In this document: piece by piece, positions 47,105 to 55,396 of the stretch
Layout of the letters: each line of letters starts with the position of its first letter
How positions within the stretch are numbered: position 1 is the first letter of the stretch
NCBI GenBank assembly: GCA_033875255.1
Contig: JAWZSN010000022.1
Span: forward strand, 31,403 to 95,402
Reading direction: 5' to 3'
DNA: 64,000 nt
Origin: Marinimicrococcus sp033875255
GTDB taxonomy: Bacteria > Pseudomonadota > Alphaproteobacteria > Geminicoccales > Geminicoccaceae
The notes under the pieces: model-generated
What the model was told of the DNA's origin: nothing
Databases searched by the model: none
Seen by the model: only the letters and a program-made list of their open reading frames with translations
Position numbers and translations under genes: made by a program

Positions 47105-47488
47105 TCAGGCAGCGAAGCTCTTCACCCCGTCGAAATTGGCGCTGGCGCGCTTGACGAACAGGTCGACCACCTCGGCCTGGGCCTTCATGCCCAGATCCAT
47201 GGTCTCCTTGGCGTCGGCGATGGCCTTCTCGATGGCCGCCTTCGCGTCCTCGACATAAGCCTGCGGCTGCTTCTTGGCGTCATAGCCCTTGAGCATGCCC
47301 TCGGCCTTGACGAAGAGATCCTTCATCAGGTCGGACTGACGCTTCGACACGGTCTGCGCGAGATCGAAGAAGATCTTCTGCGCCGCGACGAAGGTGTCGA
47401 CGTTCGCCTTCTGCATCGCGAAGACGGCGTCCAGATCGAACTTCGGCAGGCCCTGCACGGCGGCGTTGGCATTGGTCTTGACGGTCAT
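47105..47488 (-). CDS. Phasin (PHA granule-associated protein)
   Basis: 127 residues, all-helical amphipathic, no cysteine. Blocks FAMQKANVDTFVAAQKIFFD and AKETMDLGMKAQAEVVDLF are typical of the phasin_2 family, which coats PHA granules. The start at 47488 is fixed by a perfect GAAGGAGGGG site; an in-frame ATG 24 bases upstream has no such site. It has its own promoter, operators and terminator, described separately, and is probably strongly expressed. Confidence 0.92.
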   Translation of the reverse strand: MTVKTNANAAVQGLPKFDLDAVFAMQKANVDTFVAAQKIFFDLAQTVSKRQSDLMKDLFVKAEGMLKGYDAKKQPQAYVEDAKAAIEKAIADAKETMDLGMKAQAEVVDLFVKRASANFDGVKSFAA

Positions 47489-47511
47489 GAACCCCTCCTT
47501 CACTTGCGTCA

Positions 47512-47526
47512 TGCTGCGGTGCACAA
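47512..47526. promoter_or_regulatory. TGC-rich operator next to the phasin -10
   Basis: TGCTGC-GGT-GCACAA: one perfect half-site (GCACAA) and one imperfect. It abuts the -10 element (47527-47532) on its downstream side for the phasin transcript. TGC-rich dyads of this sort before phasin genes are bound by the PHA-responsive repressor PhaR in Paracoccus and Rhodobacter; its use here is inference. Confidence 0.6.
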
Positions 47527-47555
47527 GAGATAGGGGTCCTCAACGCCGAGCGCAA
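47527..47555 (-). promoter_or_regulatory. Predicted phasin promoter
   Basis: On the minus strand TTGCGC (47555-47550) as -35, 17 bases, then TATCTC (47532-47527) as -10. The spacing is ideal and the region is richer in A/T than its surroundings. The transcript would start about 30 bases upstream of the phasin ATG. It is bracketed by two TGC-type dyads. Confidence 0.55.
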
Positions 47556-47562
47556 ACGTTTT

Positions 47563-47577
47563 TTGTGCGCTGCACAA
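47563..47577. promoter_or_regulatory. Perfect TTGTGC-N3-GCACAA dyad upstream of the phasin promoter
   Basis: A fully symmetrical 15-base operator, TTGTGCGCTGCACAA, centred 51 bases from the operator at 47512-47526 (about five DNA turns, so both lie on the same face). Likely PhaR-type operator. Confidence 0.65.
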
Positions 47578-47625
47578 TAAACGGCGGTGCGGCGCGCCGA
47601 CGCAACCCTGGGCGCGCCACGCGCC

Positions 47626-48723
47626 TCAGCGGGTCAGGGAGCCGACCCGGGCGAGGCTGGCCGGCGCCTTCAGACGGTGGGCCGCCAGCGCCGGTTCGAG
47701 GATCCGCTCCACCTCCGCACGTCCCAGCTCGTCCATCAGGGCACAGGGCGGGCGGCCGAACTTCAGGGCTTCGCGCGCACCCAGATCGAAGCCGCCGGGA
47801 GCCGTGACGTCCTCGTCGAGCGCCTGCAGCACCGGCAGGAAGGCGCCTGCCCGCAGCCGGTCGGCGATCTCCTTCTCGGCGGCAGGCTCGAGGGGAGTGG
47901 CCTCGCCGATCTCCCAGGCGCGGTCGGCCTCGCCGGTCTCGGTCATCGAGGCCGCCGGGGCATAGAAGCTGCCCAGCGGACCGAGATTGCGGATGGCGTG
48001 CAGGTTGATGCGCGGCTTGATGAGGTTCATCACGAGGAACGGACCGGCCGCTGCGCCTACCGCCTCGCGCGCCACCGCGTCGATCTGGGCGGTGCTGCCC
48101 AGGCCGTCGTCGAGGGCTCGCGCCGCCTCGTTGGTATAGGGGCAGAAAAAGCGGTTGATGGCGAAGCCGAAACTGTCCTTGACCTCCAGAGGCTGCTTTC
48201 CGGTAGCCCGGCAGAACGCCATGGCGGAAGCGAGTGCCGCCGCGTCGGTCTGCGCGCCTTTGACTACCTCGACGATGGGGTTGACCGCTGCCGGGCTGAA
48301 ATAGTGCAGCCCGAGAAATCGCTCCGGCCGCTTCATGTGGTCAGCTAGATCGCTGACCCGCAGGCAGCTGGTGTTGGTTGCCACCAGCGTGTCCTCGGGC
48401 AGGAGCCCGCTCAGCTGCTCGAAGAGGCGGGCCTTGAGCTGGAATTCCTCGAACACCGCCTCGATCACCAGGTCACAGCCGGCGAGCCCCGCGAGGTCGT
48501 CCGCCACGGCGAGGCGGGCAGCAGCCGCGGCCGCATCGGCCCCCGTCATGCGGCCCTTGGCGACGCTCCGCTCGAAGAAGCGCTCCGCCGCCTCGACGGC
48601 CTGCGCGGCCGCCGCCGGGCGGGCGTCGACCAGCCTGACGGCAACGCCGTGCTGGGCGAGGTTGATGGCAATGCCCGAGCCCATGGTGCCGGTGCCGACG
48701 ATTCCCACCGTGCCGATGCTCAT
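47626..48723 (-). CDS. 3-hydroxyacyl-CoA dehydrogenase (3-hydroxybutyryl-CoA type)
   Basis: 365 residues. NAD site GTGTMG at residues 10-15; catalytic His in LGLHYFSPA and the following Glu in PIVEVVKG; NTSCLRVSDLA is the substrate loop. It oxidises (S)-3-hydroxyacyl-CoA in fatty-acid or butanoate metabolism. The C-terminal domain is longer than in Hbd (about 280). Start at 48723 is canonical. It precedes the phasin gene on the same strand but the phasin has its own promoter. Confidence 0.9.
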   Translation of the reverse strand: MSIGTVGIVGTGTMGSGIAINLAQHGVAVRLVDARPAAAAQAVEAAERFFERSVAKGRMTGADAAAAAARLAVADDLAGLAGCDLVIEAVFEEFQLKARLFEQLSGLLPEDTLVATNTSCLRVSDLADHMKRPERFLGLHYFSPAAVNPIVEVVKGAQTDAAALASAMAFCRATGKQPLEVKDSFGFAINRFFCPYTNEAARALDDGLGSTAQIDAVAREAVGAAAGPFLVMNLIKPRINLHAIRNLGPLGSFYAPAASMTETGEADRAWEIGEATPLEPAAEKEIADRLRAGAFLPVLQALDEDVTAPGGFDLGAREALKFGRPPCALMDELGRAEVERILEPALAAHRLKAPASLARVGSLTR

Positions 48724-48870
48724 CGAGCCCTCCCTGGCATGCTGCGCGCTGGCTACAGCTGATACGCGGCCCCGGAGGACGTGTGAAGACGTGCAGGTCC
48801 GGGCCCTGCATGCGCTCGTCGGCGCGAGCGCGGCGGGGCCCGGGTTGCGAGCGCCGGCCACGGAGACCTG

Positions 48871-49323
48871 CTAGTGCCAGAAAAGCTCGCCCAGATGCTC
48901 GGCCAGCTCTCCGGCATTCTCGCGGGTGAGGTCCTTGGCGATCTCCTCCTGGATGCGCTCCTTGACCCGCCCGTCGAGGGTCGCCCGCAGGTCGCCCAGC
49001 GCCTGGGGGGCGGCCACCAGCACCAGCTTCTCGAACTTTCTGGCGTTCAGCGCGTCCTCCAGCGTCTCGGCGAGCTGGCGGGCGAAGCGTTCCTTCTCGT
49101 GGCGTTGAGGGTCGGTGGGCGGCTCCATCGCGCTCCGCTGGCCGACCCCGCCGGCGTCCATCGCGCGGCCCTGGCGATCAGTCATCAGCTCGGAGGGCTT
49201 GCGACGCGCCTCGCTCGAGCTCATCTCGCCCACCAGCTCGAAGCGCCGCACGGCCCGGTCGACGCGCAGGATCTTTGCTCTCGCGCCATCGGCGACGACA
49301 AGCCAGGTCTCGGGTGCCTTCAT
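48871..49323 (-). CDS. Host-attachment / baeRF-family protein
   Basis: 150 residues. WLVVADGARAKILRV at the start and the C-terminal AKDLTRENAGELAEHL block are those of the protein family labelled host attachment protein in alphaproteobacteria, related to archaeo-eukaryotic release factor 1 domains (baeRF). The middle is charged and flexible. Start at 49323 (MKAPETW) chosen for GAGGAGAACGGGA upstream. Role unproven; stress or ribosome links are proposed for baeRF families. Confidence 0.75.
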   Translation of the reverse strand: MKAPETWLVVADGARAKILRVDRAVRRFELVGEMSSSEARRKPSELMTDRQGRAMDAGGVGQRSAMEPPTDPQRHEKERFARQLAETLEDALNARKFEKLVLVAAPQALGDLRATLDGRVKERIQEEIAKDLTRENAGELAEHLGELFWH

Positions 49324-49350
49324 TCCCGTTCTCCTCGTTTGTGCCATGCC

Positions 49351-49641
49351 TCACGCACCGCCGGACGGTGTTCCGCCGAAAGCGGCCTCGTCCGCGTCCT
49401 CGGGCTCCTCAGCCTTGAGAATGTCGTAGACCAGGGCGGTGCGGCCCTGGAGCGGAGGTGGCTCCTCGCCCAGTGCCTCGTCCTCGCCGCACGCCCACAG
49501 GATGGCGTGGCGGATCTCGGCTGCTGTCGCGCCCGTGGCGAGGATGGCGCTGTGCCGGGCGCCCGGGCTGCTGCCCCCCACGAGCTGAACGATCTCGCTC
49601 AGGCTCGCCGGCCGGGTCGACTGGCTGCTAACCTTGGACAT
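49351..49641 (-). CDS. 96-residue hypothetical protein
   Basis: Acidic, no membrane segment or signal. A perfect GAGGAGGTGACC site precedes the ATG at 49641, which makes translation from here very likely. Helical middle (ATAAEIRHAILWACGEDEAL) and acidic C-terminus. It ends 27 bases before the baeRF-type gene on the same strand, so the two are likely one unit. Family not recognised. Confidence 0.65.
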   Translation of the reverse strand: MSKVSSQSTRPASLSEIVQLVGGSSPGARHSAILATGATAAEIRHAILWACGEDEALGEEPPPLQGRTALVYDILKAEEPEDADEAAFGGTPSGGA

Positions 49642-49936
49642 CACGGTCACCTCCTCAAGCCGCTGCCCCTTCCGCCGGCCCCGGCATGGCTGCACGCCCG
49701 GGACCGCCGTGGTCGTGAGGCCTCCCGGCGAGACAACCCACGGCGGGCCGTGGCCGTTCCTCGCGAAGCCCTCCGGCGGGAAAGGCGGCGGGGACCGGAA
49801 GGCAGCGAGGGCATTCTCGCTTTCTATGGGCTGGACCCGGCAGAAGCCGCTGTCAATCGTCAGTGCCGGCAGCGGGGCCGGCATGAGGACTCGCAAAGGC
49901 GGTTGCGTGAGCCCTTTCGGTCCGAGAGCACCGACG

Positions 49937-51937
49937 TCAGGAACCGCCGGCGGATTTCGCAGCGGCGGCGCCGGCAAGCCGCCAGCTGCCCTTGCCGGCC
50001 CGCTTTGCCGCGTACAGCGCATCGTCGGCGCGCTCGAGGAGCTCTTCCCCGGTGGCGCCGTGATCGGGAAACACGCCGATACCGATGCTCACGCCGAGCG
50101 AGAACTGGTGCTCGCCGGCACGGACAGGCTCCGCCAGCGCCTCGATCAGCCGCTGGGCCAGCCGCTCGACCTGTCGAGTCTCGGCAAGCGTGGCCACCAC
50201 GATGGCGAACTCGTCGCCGCCGAGACGGGCCGGCAGATCGCCCTTGCGGACCAAAGCGGCCAGCCGCCGGCCTATCTCGACCAGCACCTGGTCGCCCATC
50301 GCATGGCCATGCTCGTCATTGACCTGCTTGAACCCGTCGAGGTCGAGGCACAGCAGCGCCGCGCGGCGGCGCTCGCGTTCGGCACGGGCGCAGGCGCGGC
50401 GCAGCTCGTCCTGGAACAGCAGGCGGTTGGGCAAGCCGGTGAGTGGATCGTGCATGGCGAGATGCGCCACCGTGGCCTGCTCGGCCCGCCGGGCGGTGAC
50501 GTCGCGTGCCGTCATCTGGACCGAGCGTCTTCCGTCCAGCTCGCAGCATGTGGCCATGATCTCGGTGTCGATCAGTCTTCCGTCGAAGGCGCGGGTGCGA
50601 AGCTCGACATGAAGGCGCTGCTCGCGGCCGCCGAGCAGCGTGAGGAGCAGCGCGTCGAGGTGCGGGACGTCCTGCTCGGCCACCAGCCGGTCCGCCGGAA
50701 GGCCGACCAGCGCGCTCTCCGCACATCGAAACAGCCGGCCGGCCGCCGGGTTGGCGAGCACGCAGCGTCCGTCCTGCAGGACGAGGAAGGCGTCGGGGAG
50801 GTCCCTGAGGATCTGGCGGTAGCGCCGCTCGCTCTCCTCGAGCTTGCGCTGTGCCCGGCGGCGCGCGGTGACGTCGCGGCCGACCACCTGGAACTCGACC
50901 AGCCGGTTGGCGTGATCGAAGATCGCTCGGTTGGTCCATTCCAGCCAAAGCGTCCGGCCGTCTGCGGCGAGGGCGCGGTGCTCGCCGCGGTTGGCAGGCT
51001 CTCCCGGGCACAGTGCCGCGAGCCGTTCCAGGAGCGGGCCGCGCTCCTCGGGAAGGACGAAGGACAGGAAAGGCTGCCCCAGGAGATGGTCCTTGCCATA
51101 GCCCAGCAGGCGCTCCGCTGCGGCGTTCACGTAGAGGAGCGTGGTGTCGGGCAGGAAGCGGGCGACGAACTCGCTCTGGGCATCGAGGATCATGGCGAGC
51201 TCGTGCGCCTGAAGCTCGTTCTGCTCCTGCAGGCGGGCGATCTCGGCGCGGGCCGCGACGTCGGGGGCGAGGTCGCGCAGCGTGACGAGCCAGCCGCCTG
51301 CGGGTGCCGGCATGACCGCGAGCTCGACCGGCACGCAGACGCCGTCGGCGCGGCGTGCCGTGACGGGGTGGCGCAGCAGCTGTTGCAGCGGCGATGCGAG
51401 CCCGGGCAGCAGATCCGCCAGGGCCGGCGTTGCCCGCCGGTCGAGCTGGAGCAGCTGCCGTGCCGCCCCGTTCAGCCACAGCAGCCGGCCGGCGGGGTCG
51501 GCCAGCAGACAAGGCTCGGGGAGCAGATCCAGAAGCGGGCCATGCTCCGTAGCGGTGCGGCTCAGACCCGCGAGCTCCGGCAGCAGCAGCCCGAGCAGCC
51601 GGGCAGGGCGACCTGCGGGGCGCCTGAGTGGCACCAGCAGCACGGCCTTTTGCTCCTCCTCGGCCGAGAGCAGGCGGATCTCCCCGGTGCGGGCGCAGGC
51701 CCGGCAGGCTGCCGCGAGCCGCCCCGCCGCTGCTCCCTTCATCGTCTCGGCCGGAGACCGTGCGGCCAGCTCGACTGCCGTGAGATCCTGCGTATCGGCG
51801 AAGGCGGCGTTCGCGGCGAGGAAGCGCGGCTCACCCCCCTCGTCCTGCTCGATCACGAAGCAGGGAGGCTCCAGCTCGTCGATGACCCCGCGCACGAGGC
51901 TTGCCGCCGCCGACCCCAGCACCCGATTTCTCCGCAC
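49937..51937 (-). CDS. Multi-PAS diguanylate cyclase
   Basis: 666 residues. About four PAS-like modules (for example LLPEPCLLADPAGRLLWLNG, RFLPDTTLLYVNAAAERLLG, DLPDAFLVLQDGRCVLANPA) followed by a GGDEF domain with intact signature RLGGDEFAIV, metal loop DLDGFKQVND and inhibitory site RKGD five residues before it. No EAL domain. It should make cyclic di-GMP with product inhibition. No membrane helix seen, so a cytoplasmic sensor. Start at 51937. Confidence 0.92.
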   Translation of the reverse strand: MRRNRVLGSAAASLVRGVIDELEPPCFVIEQDEGGEPRFLAANAAFADTQDLTAVELAARSPAETMKGAAAGRLAAACRACARTGEIRLLSAEEEQKAVLLVPLRRPAGRPARLLGLLLPELAGLSRTATEHGPLLDLLPEPCLLADPAGRLLWLNGAARQLLQLDRRATPALADLLPGLASPLQQLLRHPVTARRADGVCVPVELAVMPAPAGGWLVTLRDLAPDVAARAEIARLQEQNELQAHELAMILDAQSEFVARFLPDTTLLYVNAAAERLLGYGKDHLLGQPFLSFVLPEERGPLLERLAALCPGEPANRGEHRALAADGRTLWLEWTNRAIFDHANRLVEFQVVGRDVTARRRAQRKLEESERRYRQILRDLPDAFLVLQDGRCVLANPAAGRLFRCAESALVGLPADRLVAEQDVPHLDALLLTLLGGREQRLHVELRTRAFDGRLIDTEIMATCCELDGRRSVQMTARDVTARRAEQATVAHLAMHDPLTGLPNRLLFQDELRRACARAERERRRAALLCLDLDGFKQVNDEHGHAMGDQVLVEIGRRLAALVRKGDLPARLGGDEFAIVVATLAETRQVERLAQRLIEALAEPVRAGEHQFSLGVSIGIGVFPDHGATGEELLERADDALYAAKRAGKGSWRLAGAAAAKSAGGS

Positions 51938-52569
51938 CCGTGGTGCACTATCCAGTCGCGCGAACTTCTAACGCCAAAGTTGCAGGAGTGTAGCAAAAAA
52001 ACTCCCACGGTTGCCTCCCCGGTATGCCACGGACGAATCGGTCCGCGCGGCGGGCGCCGGGTCTGGGCGAGCCGCCAGGAGCGCGTGTCCGCCGGGTCGA
52101 GGCTTCCGCAGGACCTTGCTCCATGTCGCTTGCGGTCCAGCGCTCCGTTGCCGGCCCGTCCCGACCCTACGCATCGGCCGCCGCGTCTTGGCGGGGCTGG
52201 GCATCGTCGCGTCGAGCCGCGGCGCCTGGTCCCGAGATCGCCACGCAAGCCTCTCCCTCGGTCGCGCTCTTGGCGACCATCAAGAAGTTCGGTTGGCGAG
52301 CGAGGGCCTTTCCGCGGCGCTCTTGCGTGACCGTGACCGTGACCGTGACCGTGACCGCGCCTGCAGCATGCGCCGCCCTACCGCGCCGCTTTGCGGGTTT
52401 GCGGCAGTGCCCGGACTGTGCGGCGCGGGCGCTCAGGCGGACAATCGGCCTGCCATGAGCTCCCGCGGATCCTCCTGCGAGCTTTGGGCTTTCGGGAAGT
52501 TGTCGCTCCGGCTCTGAGCGGGCGGGCTGAATGTGCCGAAGCTCTGGCAGATGGGGCAGGATCCGGACG
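51938..52569. other. Gene-free interval with a hexamer repeat
   Basis: 632 bases without a credible gene. Near 51960-52010 an A-rich stretch (GCAAAAAAACTCCC) may hold the promoter of the PAS-GGDEF gene. A GTGACC hexamer occurs five times in tandem at 52327-52356. The right edge passes into the IS481 remnant. Confidence 0.5.
52327..52356 (+). repeat. Tandem hexamer (GTGACC) x5
   Basis: Five perfect consecutive copies of GTGACC. Being a multiple of three it would not shift a frame, but no convincing gene covers it. A slippage-prone tract. Confidence 0.85.
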
Positions 52570-54035
52570 GATGCCCGTCGGCATGCCAGCCTGACTGCGC
52601 ATGGTCGAGGACACCTGGTGCATCGCGTGCTGCATCAGGGCGAGACGCACCGGGCGTCCGCGACCGTCCCGGACATTCGCCGGCGAGCCGCCGGCAAGGG
52701 GTGCGCCGCTGTCGCGAGGAGGGTGTCGCCGAGCTCAGGACCTGCAGCTTGCAGCCGCACCGGTCGCCCGACAGGACGCTGCGGGCCGCCGGGGATCAGA
52801 TTCTCGCGCTGCGACGCCAGCGTTGGACCGGCAGGCGGATCGCCGCCGGAACCGGCATTGTGCCGGCGATCGCCAGCCGCACCCTTCGGCGCCCTGGCAT
52901 CACCGTCGGCGCGGCCTGGAGCCGACAGAGGCCGTCCACCGCGACGAGCGCGACGAGCCCGGCGAGCTTCTCCGCTGCGACATCGAGAAGCTCGCCCGCC
53001 TCGCCAGGACCGGCCATCGCATCACCGGGCCCCACGAGGGTCTAGCGCGCAGCCGGGGCATCGGCTCGGAGCTCCTGCACGTCTACATCCATGGTGCCTC
53101 CCGCGTGGCTCATGTCGATCTCCTGGTCGGCGAGCAGAGACAGGGCGTTGCCGCGTTCCTGGCAGCGGCCGGTTGCTACGCTGCCCGGCTTGGGCTCCCG
53201 CCTCGGTCGGTTGATGACCGATGCTAGCGCCTGCTAGCCTCCAGAAGCCTCGGGCAAAGCGCGCAGGCGCCTCGCCCTGCGCCCGCATCACCGGGCGCCA
53301 CGAGGACCTGGCGCGCAGCCGGCGAATCTGCCTGGAGCTCCTGCACGTCTGCATCGACGATGCCTCCCGCGTGGCTCATGTCGACCACCTGGCCGACGAG
53401 CAGAAACGGGGCGCTGCCGCGTTCCTGGCAGCGGCCGTTTGCTACGCTGCCCGGCTTGGGCCCCCGCCTCGATCGGTTGATGACCGATAATAGCGCCTGC
53501 TAGCCTCCAGAAGCCTCGGGCAAAGCCTGTAGCCGCCTCGTCCTTCGCCCGCATCACAGGGCGCCACGATGACCTGGCGCGCAGCCGGCGAATCTGCCTG
53601 GAGCTCCTGCACGTCTGCATCGACGATGCCTCCCGCGTGGCTCATGTCGACCACCTGGCCGATGAGCAGAAACGGGGCGCTGCCGCGTTCCTGGCAGCGG
53701 CCGTTTGCTACGATGCCCGGCGTTGGCCTCCGCCTCGGTCGGCTGATCATGGACAATGGCGCCTGCTAACTTCCAGAAGCCTCGGGCAACGCCCGTAGCC
53801 TCCTCGCCCTGCGCCACATCAGGTCCCGGCCTTGCACGCCGCGGAGCAACAGCAAGGCGGAACGCGTCATCGAGATCCCGCTGCGCGAATGGGCCGGCGT
53901 CCGTGCCTGCCGGTCCTCGCCTGCCGGGCAGGCGCCCCGCCGCGATGGCTCCACGGCTGCAGCTCGCGCAGAGCCCCACGGCAGGCCGAGCGACCAGCCG
54001 ACCCTTCGAGCGCGGACTGCCTCCCGGGGCTCCAC
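52570..54035 (+). pseudogene. Decayed IS481-family transposase with internal tandem triplication
   Basis: Pieces of one IS481-type transposase are found in order in shifting frames: N-terminal ASLTAHGRGHLVHRVL (from 52585), a helix-turn-helix piece with LALRRQRWTGRRIAAGTGI, then PGELLRCDIEKLARLARTGH with the first catalytic Asp, then HVCIDDASRVAHVDHLADEQ and TDN/MDNGAC (second Asp), and finally LRHIRSRPCTPRSNSKAERV with the third acidic residue (Glu). Several frameshifts and stops, plus three copies of the middle 266-bp segment. Not functional. Confidence 0.8.
53020..53817 (+). repeat. Three tandem 266-bp units inside the IS481 remnant
   Basis: Units begin at 53020, 53286 and 53552, each starting CATCAC(C/A)GGG. 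Units 2 and 3 are nearly identical; unit 1 is more diverged. Each spans the transposase segment from HRITG to past the second catalytic Asp. 266 is not a multiple of three, so the copies cannot be read through in one frame. Confidence 0.88.
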
Positions 54036-54107
54036 AGCTGTGCCTCGAGGCTCCATGGCAACGCCTTAGGACAGGAGGGAAGGCGATAGGGGTTTGGGGG
54101 TCCCCGC

Positions 54108-55241
54108 TCAGTCTGCTCCCTGCGTCGCTCGATCGGTGGCGATGTTGGCGCCACGCAAGGCGCTGCGGCGAACCGGCGCCTGCGGCCGGCCCCCGCGGTC
54201 TTCGAGCGAGCCCGTCTCCTCTGCTGGTGCTGCCTCGACGCGGTCGCGGCCCAGGCGCTTGGCTTCGTACAGCGCGCCGTCGGCGCGGGCCACCCACCGC
54301 TCCAGCGTGTCCCCGGGGCGCAACTCGCTGACCCCGACGGACATGGTGATCCGCCCCAGCGTGAGCCCGCTCTGCTTGTTCTTGAGCCGCCGTGCGGAGA
54401 TTACCTCGCGGAGCCGATCGGCCAGCCGGCAGGCATCTGCGAGGCGGGTGCTCGGCAGGATCACCGCGAACTCCTCGCCTCCATAGCGCGCCACAAGGTC
54501 CTGTCCCTTGACGTTGCGGCGCAGCATATCAGCCACGAGGCGCAGGGCCTGGTCGCCCAGCAGATGACCATGATGGTCGTTGAAATCCTTGAAATGGTCG
54601 ACGTCGGCGAGTGCCAGGCAGACAGGCTCGCTATCGGCGGAGGCGCGTGATGCCAAGGCCACGGCGGCGAGCTCGAAATGCTTGCGGTTGGCCAACCCAG
54701 TGAGCGGGTCGGTGAGCGCTGCGGTTTGCGCTTCGCGCAGGCTATGACGCAACTCCGCGATCTGGCTGCTACTGGTGACCAGATCCCTCTCGAGCTCGAG
54801 GGCCATGGTCTGCATCCGGGTGGTCTCGCGCATCAGGTCGCCCAGCAGCCCGTCGATCCGCGGGCCGGGGACCCGTTCCGCCATCTCGCTTCGTGCCGCG
54901 CCGAGAAATGAGCCGTACTCGGCGGTCTCCCTGCCGGCCGCGGCGACCTCCGCCTGCAGGCGCTGCAGCAGATCCTGCAGCCGGCGACCGGTATCGAGAA
55001 GGCTGCGCGGCTCGAGGCCCGGGGCGAAAAAACGCTCATAGAGGAGACGGCAGCGATGATCGTCGAGCGGCTCGCCGGACGCCAGCAGACGCTCGAGAGC
55101 TGCCGACAGCTCTTCGTTGGCGCCGGCGAAGTGATCGTACCAGAGGCGGTAATTCTCGGGCGTGGGCGCGAGCCCGCGCTCGTCGAGGGCCGACAGCGCC
55201 TGCCTCGCGGCACCATGGGCCTGTAGCGGAACGGAAGCCAT
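54108..55241 (-). CDS. Diguanylate cyclase (GGDEF) with helical N-terminus
   Basis: 377 residues. N-terminal 170 residues are helical (GLAPTPENYRLWYDHFAGAN and a coiled coil before the cyclase), with no PAS or membrane helix. The signature GGEEF is intact (ARYGGEEFAVIL), and the metal loop is ADVDHFKDFND. The inhibitory site is KGQD rather than RxxD, so product inhibition may be lost. A C-terminal 40-residue Arg-rich tail is extra. Start at 55241 (MASVPLQAHGAARQ). Confidence 0.92.
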   Translation of the reverse strand: MASVPLQAHGAARQALSALDERGLAPTPENYRLWYDHFAGANEELSAALERLLASGEPLDDHRCRLLYERFFAPGLEPRSLLDTGRRLQDLLQRLQAEVAAAGRETAEYGSFLGAARSEMAERVPGPRIDGLLGDLMRETTRMQTMALELERDLVTSSSQIAELRHSLREAQTAALTDPLTGLANRKHFELAAVALASRASADSEPVCLALADVDHFKDFNDHHGHLLGDQALRLVADMLRRNVKGQDLVARYGGEEFAVILPSTRLADACRLADRLREVISARRLKNKQSGLTLGRITMSVGVSELRPGDTLERWVARADGALYEAKRLGRDRVEAAPAEETGSLEDRGGRPQAPVRRSALRGANIATDRATQGAD

Positions 55242-55396
55242 GCGAGCGGCATCCCTCTTGGGCGTGCGTTGCCAGCAACCGAGACTAACACCGCAGGCCT
55301 GAAGAGAAGGTTAACGCGGGCGCGACGGCGCTGCGCTCCGGAGTCGCGGCGGTGCGCCTTGCGCCGCCCCCCCGCTCTTCGTCATAGTCGATCACC

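Noticed and set aside
53020..53817. A CRISPR-like or VNTR surface-protein interpretation of the three tandem units
   Set aside because: Units are 266 bases, have no spacers, are not a multiple of three, and translate to IS481 transposase segments.
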